DNA from: Massilia solisilvae
GTDB lineage: Bacteria > Pseudomonadota > Gammaproteobacteria > Burkholderiales > Burkholderiaceae_D
Direction: 5' to 3'
Assembly (NCBI RefSeq): GCF_024753215.1
Contig: NZ_JANUGV010000001.1
Coordinates: 186,001 to 250,000, forward strand
Length of the DNA: 64,000 bases
Under the pieces are notes generated by a model that searched no databases, was not told where the DNA came from, and saw nothing but the letters and a program-made list of their open reading frames with translations. Below, one piece after another: positions 1 to 7,415 of the stretch. Every line of letters starts with the position of its first letter. The stretch's first letter is position 1. The translations under genes were made by a program, and so were the position numbers.

Positions 1-922
1 CTTGCAGGCCCAGCGTGATTTCGGTTTGCATGTCGGCCAGCTTTTTCTGAATCAGCTGGTTGGCCGCCAGCGGCTTGCCGAACTGCTTGCGGTCCAGCAC
101 GTATTGGCGCGCGCGGTGCCAGCAATCCTCGGCGGCACCCAGGGCGCCCCACGCGATCCCGTAGCGTGCCGAATTCAGGCAAGTGAACGGGCCTTTCAAG
201 CCGCGCACTTCGGGGAAGGCATTCTCTTCCGGGCAGAACACTTCATCCATCACGATCTCGCCCGTGATCGACGCGCGCAGACCGACCTTGCCGTGGATCG
301 CCGGCGCGCTCAGGCCTTTCCAGCCTTTTTCCAGCACGAAGCCGCGGATCGCACCTTCGTCATCCTTGGCCCACACCACGAACACGTCGGCGATCGGCGA
401 ATTGGAAATCCACATCTTGCTGCCCGACAGGCTGAAGCCGCCCGGGACCTTCTTCGCCCGCGTGACCATCGAACCCGGATCGGAACCGTGGTTCGGCTCG
501 GTCAGGCCGAAGCAGCCGATCCATTCGCCGGTGGCGAGCTTGGGCAGGTATTTCTGCTTCGTTTGTTCATTGCCGAATTCATGGATCGGCACCATCACCA
601 GCGACGACTGCACGCTCATCATCGAGCGATAGCCGGAATCGACGCGTTCGACTTCGCGGGCGATCAGGCCGTAGCTCACATAGTTCAGGCCGGGGCCGCC
701 ATATTGTTCCGGAATGGTGGGGCCGAGCAGGCCCAGTTCGCCCATCTCGCGGAAGATCGCCGGGTCGGTTTCTTCCTTGCGGAAGGCTTCGAGCACGCGC
801 GGCTGCAGGCGCTCCTGGCAATAGGCGCTGGCGGCCTCGCGCACCATGCGTTCTTCGTCCGTCAGTTGCTGATCCAGCAGCAGCGGATCGTCCCATTGAA
901 ATGCTGCTTTCGTTTGTCCCAT
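1..922 (-). CDS. gcdH: glutaryl-CoA dehydrogenase, C-terminus cut by window edge
   Basis: Flavin-dependent acyl-CoA dehydrogenase that oxidises and decarboxylates glutaryl-CoA to crotonyl-CoA in lysine, tryptophan and aromatic degradation (family knowledge). The visible 307 codons start at ATG 922 ([14 protein letters not shown]) and show the acyl-CoA dehydrogenase signature [15 protein letters not shown] and the motif [19 protein letters not shown], which is much closer to GcdH than to isovaleryl- or butyryl-CoA dehydrogenases. The catalytic glutamate of this family lies further downstream, outside the window, so it cannot be checked. The gene lies 35 nt after the ABC transporter ATPase gene on the same strand and is probably its last co-transcribed gene. 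The truncation is only the window border. Confidence 0.9.
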   Translation of the reverse strand, partial: MGQTKAAFQWDDPLLLDQQLTDEERMVREAASAYCQERLQPRVLEAFRKEETDPAIFREMGELGLLGPTIPEQYGGPGLNYVSYGLIAREVERVDSGYRSMMSVQSSLVMVPIHEFGNEQTKQKYLPKLATGEWIGCFGLTEPNHGSDPGSMVTRAKKVPGGFSLSGSKMWISNSPIADVFVVWAKDDEGAIRGFVLEKGWKGLSAPAIHGKVGLRASITGEIVMDEVFCPEENAFPEVRGLKGPFTCLNSARYGIAWGALGAAEDCWHRARQYVLDRKQFGKPLAANQLIQKKLADMQTEITLGLQ

Positions 923-957
923 GTTGTTTTCCTGGTTGATTGATTGACGGTGCCGTA

Positions 958-1749
958 TCAGTCGGCAGTCGTTGCGAGCAGCTCCGCGTTGTGGTGACGC
1001 TGCTGTTCTTCCATGACGAGTTCGCCCAGCATGCGCTTGAGCCGATTGAATTCCGGGTCGCTGGGGTCGCGCGGACGTGGCAGGGTGATGCGCACGTCCT
1101 GCTTGATGGTGCCGGGACGATAGGTCATCACGATCGTCCGGTCCGCGAGATAGATCGACTCTTCGATGCTGTGCGTGACGAAGATGATCGTGGTGCCGAA
1201 GGTCTTCCAGATTTTCAGCAGCTCGTCCTGCAGGTTGCGGCGGGTGAGGGCGTCGAGCGCGCCGAAGGGTTCGTCCATCAGCATGATCGGCGAATCCAGT
1301 GCCAGCACCCGCGCGATCGCAACGCGCTGACGCATGCCGCCCGACAGGTCCTTGGGATAGCGGTCGCGGAATTCGCGCAGGCCCAGCATGTCCAGCAGCA
1401 TGTCGACACGCTCCTTGATGGCCGCGGTCGGGCGACCGGCGATTTCCAGACCGAAGGCGATGTTTTGCTCGATGGTCATCCAGGGGAAGAGCGCATATTC
1501 CTGGAACACCATGCCACGATCCGGCCCCGGCTCGGTGATCGGGCGGTTGTCGACCAGGATCTGGCCCGAGGTGGGGTGCGAGAAGCCGGCAATCGCGTTG
1601 AGCAGCGTCGACTTGCCGCAGCCCGACGGGCCTAGCAGGCAGACGAACTCGCCGCTGTTGATGGTGAGATTGATGTCCTTGAGCGCGACGACGTCGCTGC
1701 CGTGGCTCGAGAACACCTTGTTGACGCCGTTGATATGAATGGTTTTCAT
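958..1749 (-). CDS. ABC transporter ATP-binding protein, nitrate/taurine/sulfonate type
   Basis: 263-residue cytoplasmic ATPase of an importer in the SsuB/TauB/NrtD group. Walker A is GPSGCGKST (about 40-48), the signature LSGGMRQRV starts near 135, and Walker [13 protein letters not shown] lies near 155-166; the Q-loop ([11 protein letters not shown]) and H-loop (VTHSIEES) are also present, so it should be active. The TauB-like typical length is 250-270 residues. It is the third gene of a minus-strand operon (binding protein, permease, ATPase, gcdH), 10 nt after the permease. The substrate cannot be read from the ATPase. The neighbouring gcdH hints at a dicarboxylate or an aromatic or lysine catabolite, but the family mostly moves sulfonates, nitrate and pyrimidine precursors. 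Confidence 0.93.
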   Translation of the reverse strand: MKTIHINGVNKVFSSHGSDVVALKDINLTINSGEFVCLLGPSGCGKSTLLNAIAGFSHPTSGQILVDNRPITEPGPDRGMVFQEYALFPWMTIEQNIAFGLEIAGRPTAAIKERVDMLLDMLGLREFRDRYPKDLSGGMRQRVAIARVLALDSPIMLMDEPFGALDALTRRNLQDELLKIWKTFGTTIIFVTHSIEESIYLADRTIVMTYRPGTIKQDVRITLPRPRDPSDPEFNRLKRMLGELVMEEQQRHHNAELLATTAD

Positions 1750-1759
1750 GCTGTTTTCT

Positions 1760-2581
1760 TCAATGTTCCAGCCCGCGATGCCACTTGAGCAGATGGTTGT
1801 TCAGCGCGTTCATGCCCAGGTCGATGGCAAGCCCGAACAGGCCGATGGTGAACATGCCGGCGATGATCTTGTCGGACCAGAAGTACTCGCGCGCTTCCAG
1901 GATGCGGAAGCCCAGGCCACTGTTCACCGCGATCATTTCGGCCACGATCACCACGATGAAGGCCGTTCCCATGCCGATGCGCGCACCGGCCAGGATGTAG
2001 GGCGTGGCCGCCGGCAGGATCACGCGGCGGAACATCGTCATCTGCCCCGCGCCCAGGTTGCGTGCGGCGCGCAGGTAGATCCCGTCCACGTGGCGTACGC
2101 CGGCAATCGTGTTCATCAGGACCGGAAAGAAGGAGCCGATGCTGATCAGGAAGAATGCCGGCGGATTGCCCAGGCCGAACCACAGGATCGCCAGCGGGAT
2201 GTAGGCGATCGGCGGAATCGGCCGCAGGATCTGCACCAGCGGGTCGAACAGCTTGTAGATCGTCTTGTTCGTTCCCATCAGCAGGCCGAGCGGCAGCGCC
2301 AGCCCGGCGCCGATCAGGAAGCCGCCGATCACGCGTGACAGGCTGGCGTAGGCGTCGTGCAACAGCTCGCCGGAAACCAGCCAGACCAGGTAGCTACCCT
2401 GCTCGGGCGAATACGGTTCCAGCGGCGATGCGTACTCCAGCAGCTTGCGCAGCACCGCCAGCGGCGACGGTACGATCTGCGGATTGAGCCAGCCCAGTGC
2501 CGATACCGCCTGCCAAAGGACTACCGCAGCAAGCGGCACGGCGGCGCCGTGAAGAATGCGTTTGATCATGTTCGCGTTCAT
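1760..2581 (-). CDS. ABC transporter permease, SsuC/TauC type
   Basis: 273-residue inner-membrane permease (BPD_transp_1 fold). It has an N-terminal membrane segment (about 14-32) and hydrophobic stretches near 85-105, 130-165 and 200-250. The EAA-like loop that docks on the ATPase is visible as AARNLGAGQMTMFRRVILPAA (residues about 172-192, E replaced by A) followed by PYILAGARIGMG. The start at ATG 2581 lies 9 nt after the stop of the binding-protein gene, so translation is probably coupled; an internal ATG four codons later is possible. With the ATPase it would form the translocation pore of the importer. Confidence 0.92.
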   Translation of the reverse strand: MNANMIKRILHGAAVPLAAVVLWQAVSALGWLNPQIVPSPLAVLRKLLEYASPLEPYSPEQGSYLVWLVSGELLHDAYASLSRVIGGFLIGAGLALPLGLLMGTNKTIYKLFDPLVQILRPIPPIAYIPLAILWFGLGNPPAFFLISIGSFFPVLMNTIAGVRHVDGIYLRAARNLGAGQMTMFRRVILPAATPYILAGARIGMGTAFIVVIVAEMIAVNSGLGFRILEAREYFWSDKIIAGMFTIGLFGLAIDLGMNALNNHLLKWHRGLEH

Positions 2582-2590
2582 GGCGCGCCT

Positions 2591-3580
2591 TTACTTGCTG
2601 CTGACCGACTTCTGGGCTGCTTCCAGCAAGTCCAGCTTGACCCAGTCCTTCGCGGCAGGCGGCGTCGCCATCCGGCCGATGTTGTACTTCATCATGTAAT
2701 CGGTGGTCTGCTGCACGTGCTCGGTGGTGATGCTCTCGGTGAAGCTGGCGTTGTTCATGGCATCCTGGTAGTCGTCCGACGTCACCTGGTTCTTGAACAT
2801 CGATTCACGCACGTATTTCTCGGCCAGCTTGGGGTCGGCGATGAACTGGCGCGTCGCCATCACGAAGCACTGCATGAAGCGCGCGGCCACGTCGCGTTTT
2901 TCCTTGTACATCTTCTCGGTCATCACCAGGGCGCGCACCGGCTCGCCCAGCGGCGTGTCGTACGGCTTCATGATCTCGGCGCCGTACTTCTTGTGCATGG
3001 CCTGCGTTGCGTAGGGTTCGGACTGGCTCATGGCATCGATTTCCTTGGCCAACAATGCCTGGTTCAGGTCGGGGTAGCCCATGTACATGATCTGCACGTC
3101 CTTGCCCGGCTTGTCGGACCAGGTGAGCTTGTTTTTCGCCAGCTCGGTGAAGAGCAGGATCTCTTGCGGTCCGCCGCGGGTCACGCCAACCTTCTTGCCC
3201 TTCAGGTCTGCGATGGAATGGATGTTGAGGTCGGGGCGGCCGACGATGCGCACGCCGCCCTTGGCAAATCCGCCGACCAGATAAACCGGCACGCCGCTGG
3301 CACGTCCGGAAATCGCGGCTTCGAGCGCGCTGGCGGAGACGTCGATTTCACCGGCGATGATGGCCGGCACGATGTCCAGGCCCTTGGCGAACACGCGCTC
3401 TTCAATCTTGAGGTTGCACTTCGGTGCGATCTCTTTCATGTAGGCGACGGCGCCGTAGTGCGCGAACTTCAGGTTGCCCAAGCGGACGAGGTCCGCGGCC
3501 TGTGCGGTCGGCGCGATGGCGGCCGAAGCCAGAGCGAGCATGGGAAAGCTGAGGATTGCCTTGAGGCCCTTGAGTTTCAT
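2591..3580 (-). CDS. periplasmic substrate-binding protein of ABC importer (NMT1/SsuA-like)
   Basis: 329-residue precursor with a clear Sec signal peptide: MKLKGLK, a hydrophobic core, and a likely cleavage after AQA near residue 28. The mature part starts ADLVRLGNLKFAHYG and has the two-lobe pattern of the NMT1/TauA/SsuA binding-protein family, with LKGKKVGVTRGGPQE near 130-145 and repeated YV/MGYPDLNQALLAKEIDA. The start at 3580 is chosen because AGGAG lies just upstream and the signal peptide begins there; the open frame runs further upstream to 3679 but without a leader sequence. First gene of the importer operon. The ligand is unknown; no residue pattern I can read decides between sulfonates, pyrimidine-like compounds and organic acids. 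Confidence 0.9.
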   Translation of the reverse strand: MKLKGLKAILSFPMLALASAAIAPTAQAADLVRLGNLKFAHYGAVAYMKEIAPKCNLKIEERVFAKGLDIVPAIIAGEIDVSASALEAAISGRASGVPVYLVGGFAKGGVRIVGRPDLNIHSIADLKGKKVGVTRGGPQEILLFTELAKNKLTWSDKPGKDVQIMYMGYPDLNQALLAKEIDAMSQSEPYATQAMHKKYGAEIMKPYDTPLGEPVRALVMTEKMYKEKRDVAARFMQCFVMATRQFIADPKLAEKYVRESMFKNQVTSDDYQDAMNNASFTESITTEHVQQTTDYMMKYNIGRMATPPAAKDWVKLDLLEAAQKSVSSK

Positions 3581-3652
3581 TGCGTGTCTCCTGTTGTGGT
3601 GTGTGATGAATCCTTTGGCAGCTGGTCGCGTGCCAGAGTCCGCATCTTCTTC

Positions 3653-3668
3653 AGCACAGTTCGTGCCA
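3653..3668 (-). promoter_or_regulatory. possible sigma-54 promoter of the ABC importer operon
   Basis: On the minus strand the sequence TGGCACGAACTGTGCT has the GG (-24) and GC (-12) pairs separated by the required 10 nt and matches the TGGCACG part of the sigma-54 consensus exactly; the -12 element is GTGCT instead of TTGCW. It would give a 5' leader of about 60 nt before the binding-protein start. A weaker second match (TGGCACGCGACCAGCT) lies 26 nt closer to the gene. No activator protein for it is seen in the window. Confidence 0.35.
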
Positions 3669-3682
3669 TGCGGTACCAAAAC

Positions 3683-3701
3683 AGGAGATGTCGTATCTCC
3701 T
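3683..3701. promoter_or_regulatory. inverted repeat upstream of ABC importer operon
   Basis: Perfect 7-bp arms AGGAGAT and ATCTCCT separated by GTCGT, about 105 bp upstream of the binding-protein start and just upstream of the sigma-54-like element. The position fits a regulator binding site; the protein that would bind it is not known. Confidence 0.4.
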
Positions 3702-3820
3702 TGATCTTTAATGTTTTTTTATCGGCGCCCTGAAGCGCGGCCGCGCACGATTCCGGGCTTTCGCACAGGAGGCGCAAATCGTGTCCGGAATTTCGCACGC
3801 CCCGGGGGCTGCGGTGAGCG

Positions 3821-4462
3821 CTACTGTCGGCCGGGAGCCCGGGCGCCGTCCACGAATAATCGGACCACCGTCGTGAACTCTTGCTTCAAATCGAGTCGGC
3901 GGTCAGTGATCCAGCGCATCAGTGCGCCCAGGTAGAGATAGTGAAAATAGATGGCCAGCTGTTCGGCCGGGGGCGACGGATCGAGTTCGCCGCGCTGCTG
4001 TGCGGCGGCGATCAGCAGCGACCACGTTTGCACCAGGTCACCTTTGCCATCGGTTTGCGCGTTCGGCTCGAAACTGGCGAACTTGTAGCGGATATAGGGC
4101 AGCAGATAGTCGGGATGGCGCTCGCACCAGCCGGCGGACTCCACCAGCAGGGCAGAGACGTTGGCACGGAAGGGCGCATCCAGGTCGAGCTGAAAGCCAG
4201 GGTTTGCGAGATCGCGCGCCAGCTCCCCCTCCAACAGATGCGCGAGGATTGCCTCCTTCACCGGAAAATACTTGTACAGCGTACGCTTGGAGACCTCGGC
4301 CGCCGCCGCGATCTGCTCCATCGTCACCGCCATGTAACCACCGGCCTGGAACAGTGCACCGGCTGCGGTGGCGATCTGTTCCAACAGGCGGGCTTTTTTC
4401 AGCGTTCGCCGGTCGCTCACGGGCGCATCGGGTTGATTTTCCGGATCGGTAGGGGAGGCCAT
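3821..4462 (-). CDS. TetR/AcrR family transcriptional regulator
   Basis: 213 residues. The N-terminal helix-turn-helix (about 25-70) carries the typical TetR pattern IATAAGALFQAGGYMAVT followed by MEQIAAAAEVSKRTLYKYFP. The C-terminal part is the variable ligand/dimer domain. It is divergent from the glycosyltransferase gene at 4520, and a perfect 21-bp palindrome covers the shared promoter region, so self-repression and repression of the glycosyltransferase are likely. The start at 4462 is preceded by a fair purine-rich sequence. It also lies upstream of the ABC operon in the same direction, but a 240-nt gap argues against a shared transcript. The ligand is unknown. Confidence 0.9.
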   Translation of the reverse strand: MASPTDPENQPDAPVSDRRTLKKARLLEQIATAAGALFQAGGYMAVTMEQIAAAAEVSKRTLYKYFPVKEAILAHLLEGELARDLANPGFQLDLDAPFRANVSALLVESAGWCERHPDYLLPYIRYKFASFEPNAQTDGKGDLVQTWSLLIAAAQQRGELDPSPPAEQLAIYFHYLYLGALMRWITDRRLDLKQEFTTVVRLFVDGARAPGRQ

Positions 4463-4485
4463 GGCTCCGGAGTATAAAGGGTGTT

Positions 4486-4506
4486 AAAGTATACGTCGTA
4501 TACTTT
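4486..4506. promoter_or_regulatory. perfect palindrome, probable TetR operator
   Basis: Arms AAAGTATACG and CGTATACTTT around a single central T: a perfect 10+1+10 palindrome in the 57-bp gap between the divergent TetR and glycosyltransferase genes. The TATAC runs probably also serve as -10 regions on both strands, so a bound dimer would block both promoters. It ends 13 bp before the glycosyltransferase start. Confidence 0.8.
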
Positions 4507-4519
4507 TTAAGAAGATTGT

Positions 4520-5725
4520 ATGAAACTGCTGATCCTTACCTATGGAACGGAAGGCGACACCCGGCCGCTCGCTGCCCTTGGCCACCAGCTGGTCAGCGCC
4601 GGCCACGAGGTACATCTGCTGGGTGATGCGAGCACCCTCGGCTCGGCGCAAGAGCTGGGCCTCGCGAACTCGGCGCTGTCGGGCGACATCCGGCAGTTGT
4701 TTTCCACATCGAGCAGTCAAGGGGCAAAAGGCACGGCCAAGGCGCTGGCACAATTGACCAATGCCAACACCCGCGCCTGGACGCTTGAAACCCTGGCGGC
4801 AGCGGAAGGATGCGACGCCATCCTCACGTCCGGCCTGGCTGGTTTCGTTGGCCTGTCGGTTGCTGAACGGCTGGGCATCCCGGCCATCGGCACCGGCATG
4901 ATTCCGCTCACGCCTTCGCGCGACTTTCCGTCGCCCTTTCTGCCGCCAGGACTGGTGCCGCGCTGGCTTAACCACGCCAGCCTCAGGCTGACCAACCAAT
5001 TGGTCTGGCTGGCCTTCCGGAAAAGCTTGAATGAAGCGCGCCAGGCAGTGCTCGGACTACCCGCGCGCCGGGAACTGCCCACCGAGCATCCCATGCTCTA
5101 TGGGATTTCCCCGACGATCCTGCCGCAGCCTGCGGATTGGCCGGCTCACGCCCGCGTGTGCGGCCAATGGCAGACGCCGGCCGGTGAATTTACGCCGCCG
5201 CCTGAACTGGCCGATTTTCTCCGTGCTGGCCCGCCGCCGGTCTACGTCGGCTTTGGCAGCATGGCGGGCATCGATGGGCCGCGCCTGGCCAATACGCTGG
5301 TAACCGCCCTGGCTGGCCGACGCGCGTTGTTCTACCCAGGCTGGAGCGGCATGGATGACATCGAACTGCCAGACAATATCCTGCGCATCGGCACTACCCC
5401 GCACGGCTGGCTGCTCCCGCGCATGGCCGCTGTCGTTCACCATGGTGGCTCCGGGACCACCCATTCCTCCACCCGCGCTGGCGTGCCATCGATCGTCATT
5501 CCATTCGCAGGCGACCAGGCATTCTGGGCCGAGCGCCTGCAGCGCCTGGGTATTGCGCCGCCGCCGCTCGATGGAGCGAAGCTGGACGCGGGCGCATTGG
5601 GCAAGGCGATCGGCTTCGTTGAACGCCCAGAGGTCCAGAAGCGCGCCGCGGAGCTTGGTGAGCAGATGGAACAGGAGAAGGGGCTGGCGATGGCCGCGAG
5701 GGAGATTGAGAAGCTTTGCTGTTGA
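4520..5725 (+). CDS. GT1-type (UGT/MGT-like) glycosyltransferase
   Basis: 401 residues, two Rossmann halves of a GT-B enzyme that transfers sugar from a nucleotide-sugar to a small acceptor. The N-terminus MKLLILTYGTEGDTRPLAAL is the acceptor-side start typical of the family (GTEGDTRP in place of the common GSHGDVHP). The donor-side motif VVHHGGSGTTHSS lies at about 305-317 and GVPSIVIPFAGDQAFWAERL at 321-340, where the D-Q pair normally contacts the donor sugar. VYVGFGSM (241-248) is the usual linker strand. Related enzymes act on lipids, sterols, macrolides or xenobiotics. Control by the divergent TetR gene suggests an inducible modification, perhaps detoxifying a ligand of the regulator, but this is inference. 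Confidence 0.87.
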   Translation: MKLLILTYGTEGDTRPLAALGHQLVSAGHEVHLLGDASTLGSAQELGLANSALSGDIRQLFSTSSSQGAKGTAKALAQLTNANTRAWTLETLAAAEGCDAILTSGLAGFVGLSVAERLGIPAIGTGMIPLTPSRDFPSPFLPPGLVPRWLNHASLRLTNQLVWLAFRKSLNEARQAVLGLPARRELPTEHPMLYGISPTILPQPADWPAHARVCGQWQTPAGEFTPPPELADFLRAGPPPVYVGFGSMAGIDGPRLANTLVTALAGRRALFYPGWSGMDDIELPDNILRIGTTPHGWLLPRMAAVVHHGGSGTTHSSTRAGVPSIVIPFAGDQAFWAERLQRLGIAPPPLDGAKLDAGALGKAIGFVERPEVQKRAAELGEQMEQEKGLAMAAREIEKLCC

Positions 5726-5741
5726 GAGCATGCGGTGGCGT

Positions 5742-5768
5742 ATTATATTGCTCTTCGGCAATTATAAT
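5742..5768. promoter_or_regulatory. imperfect AT-rich inverted repeat before the KfrA-like gene
   Basis: ATTATATTGC and GCAATTATAAT flank TCTTCG in an AT-rich island 11 bp upstream of the ATG at 5780. KfrA proteins repress their own promoters through such repeats, so this is a candidate autoregulatory operator that overlaps the -10 region. Confidence 0.5.
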
Positions 5769-5779
5769 TACTCAATCTC

Positions 5780-6520
5780 ATGAAACCCGATTCGGCCCAT
5801 CAGGGCATCCAGTTCGACGCGGTGGCCGCCGCGGCTGACGCATTACAGAAAGACGGCAAACAGGTCACCATCGACGCCGTGCGGGAAATCCTCGGCGGCG
5901 GCACGCCAACCGCCATCCAGAAGCATCTGATCCCGTGGCGCGCCAGCCAGGCCAAGCCGGCGCGCACCAGCAACGCGGAACTGCCTGAAACGATTGTTGC
6001 AGCCTTGGCCGACTGGGCGCAGCAGTTCGCCCTGGAGTCCGGCGCCGGCGCGCGCGAGGCGCTGGCACAGTCCGAAAGTGACATGCAGGCCCTGCTCGAG
6101 GCCGGTGAAGCGCTCGAAGGCGAGCGCGACGAATTGCAGGCACAGGTAGCGTCTGTTACCGCCGCGTCGCATGCCGCCATTGCTGAACGGGACGAGGAGA
6201 TCGAGCGGCTGCAGGCGGAGCTGCGCAATGCACGCCATATCGCCACCGAAGCTTTGGTCGGCAAGGCCAAGGACCAGCTGGCCATCGACGGCAAGGACGC
6301 CCAGCTGGCCGACTTGCGCACCCAGCTCGAGCGCTACGTGGCGTCGTCCTCCGAGCAATCCGATGCGCGCCTGGCTGCCGAGATGGAGCTGGTGGGCGCC
6401 AAGACGGTCCGCGAAAGCCTGGAGGCCGAGATCGCCGACCTGCGCAAACAGCTGGACGCGGCGCGTGCCGAGCGTGGCGCCTTGCGGGCCGAACTGGAGA
6501 CCCTGCGCGCCAGGACCTAG
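5780..6520 (+). CDS. KfrA-like DNA-binding coiled-coil protein
   Basis: 246 residues. The N-terminal part (about 10-70), with AVAAAADALQKDGKQVTI and VREILGGGTPTAIQKHL, matches the KfrA N-terminal DNA-binding domain, best known from plasmid partition and stable-inheritance regions. From about residue 90 to the end the chain is an almost unbroken alpha-helical coiled coil rich in A, E, R, L and Q (for example ERDEEIERLQAELRNARH). There are no plasmid replication or partition genes around it, so this is a chromosomal relative; such copies occur widely in Burkholderiales. The likely role is an autoregulated DNA-binding protein, perhaps nucleoid-associated. Its own promoter carries an inverted repeat. 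Confidence 0.8.
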   Translation: MKPDSAHQGIQFDAVAAAADALQKDGKQVTIDAVREILGGGTPTAIQKHLIPWRASQAKPARTSNAELPETIVAALADWAQQFALESGAGAREALAQSESDMQALLEAGEALEGERDELQAQVASVTAASHAAIAERDEEIERLQAELRNARHIATEALVGKAKDQLAIDGKDAQLADLRTQLERYVASSSEQSDARLAAEMELVGAKTVRESLEAEIADLRKQLDAARAERGALRAELETLRART

Positions 6521-6587
6521 CCTGTGCCCTCGGTGATGACGGGTTCACCGGGCAGTTTCACGATCCGGAACACCGCCGCCATGCAGG

Positions 6588-6624
6588 TTGACACCACCAT
6601 GCCTGATGGCCACACTAGGCATGG
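6588..6624 (+). promoter_or_regulatory. -35 TTGACA with overlapping inverted repeat, before the SDR operon
   Basis: A consensus -35 TTGACA (6588-6593) is followed by perfect 8-bp arms CCATGCCT (6597-6604) and AGGCATGG (6617-6624). The repeat covers the spacer and the -10 position, where only weak matches such as CACACT exist. It looks like a repressor-controlled promoter for the four-gene operon starting at 6661. Confidence 0.45.
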
Positions 6625-6660
6625 ATGAACCCGCTTGTGTTCGCAGAAAGAGAGACTCAG

Positions 6661-7413
6661 ATGAAATACTCGTTTTCCGGCCAGTCCGTTCTCGTGACCG
6701 GCGCCGGCTCCGGCATTGGCGAAGCCACTGCGCGCCTGCTGGCACAACAAGGCCTGTCGGTGGTGGTGTCCGACGTGCACGCCGACGCCGTCAAGCGCGT
6801 CACCGATGCCATCGCGGCCTCCGGTGGGCGCGCGGTGCCGAATGTCGCCAACGTGGCCGATCCCGCGCAGGTAGAGGCAGCGGTCGATTGCGCCGTGAAG
6901 CACTTCGGCGCGCTGCATTTTGCTTTCAACAACGCCGGCATTGGCGGCACCCTGCTGCCGGCCGGCGAGCTGCCTGCGGACGACTGGCAGCGGGTCATCG
7001 ACATCAACCTGAGCGGCGTTGCGCACGGCTTGCGCTACCAGATCCCGGCCATCCTCGCCGCGGGCGGCGGCGCGATCGTCAACATGTCGTCCATTCTTGG
7101 CCTCGTGGGCAACTCCTTCGCGCCGGCCTACGTGGCCGCCAAGCACGGCGTCACTGGCCTGACCCGCTCGGCCGCGCTTGCGTATTCGGCCCAAGGCATT
7201 CGCATCAACTCGATCCATCCCGGCTACGTGGACACCCCCATCCTCGACGGCCTCGACCAGACCGCGCGCGCCGGCCTGGTGGGCCTGCACGCCATCGGGC
7301 GCCTGGGCCGCGCCGAAGAAATCGCACATGCCGTCGCCTTCCTGCTGTCGGACGGCGCCAGCTTCATGACGGGCTCATCCATGGTGGTCGATGGCGGCTA
7401 CACGGCGAGCTGA
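6661..7413 (+). CDS. short-chain dehydrogenase/reductase (SDR)
   Basis: 250-residue NAD(P)-dependent classical SDR. Cofactor motif VTGAGSGIGEATA is near 12-24, NNAGIGG near 88-94, the catalytic serine is in NMSSILG near 140, and YVAAK (Y-x3-K) is near 154-158; PGYVDTP follows. VVSDVHAD at the end of beta-2 has an Asp that usually favours NAD over NADP. The start at 6661 is preferred over the upstream ATG at 6625 because AGAGAG precedes it and the fold begins directly. First gene of a likely operon: its stop is 2 nt before the next start. Substrate not identifiable. Confidence 0.9.
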   Translation: MKYSFSGQSVLVTGAGSGIGEATARLLAQQGLSVVVSDVHADAVKRVTDAIAASGGRAVPNVANVADPAQVEAAVDCAVKHFGALHFAFNNAGIGGTLLPAGELPADDWQRVIDINLSGVAHGLRYQIPAILAAGGGAIVNMSSILGLVGNSFAPAYVAAKHGVTGLTRSAALAYSAQGIRINSIHPGYVDTPILDGLDQTARAGLVGLHAIGRLGRAEEIAHAVAFLLSDGASFMTGSSMVVDGGYTAS

Positions 7414-7415
7414 CA

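Noticed and set aside
3601..3620. TGTGATGA near 3603 as another CRP site
   Set aside because: Only one half-site; the required TCACA at N6 is missing, and the position would be inside the leader of the importer operon.
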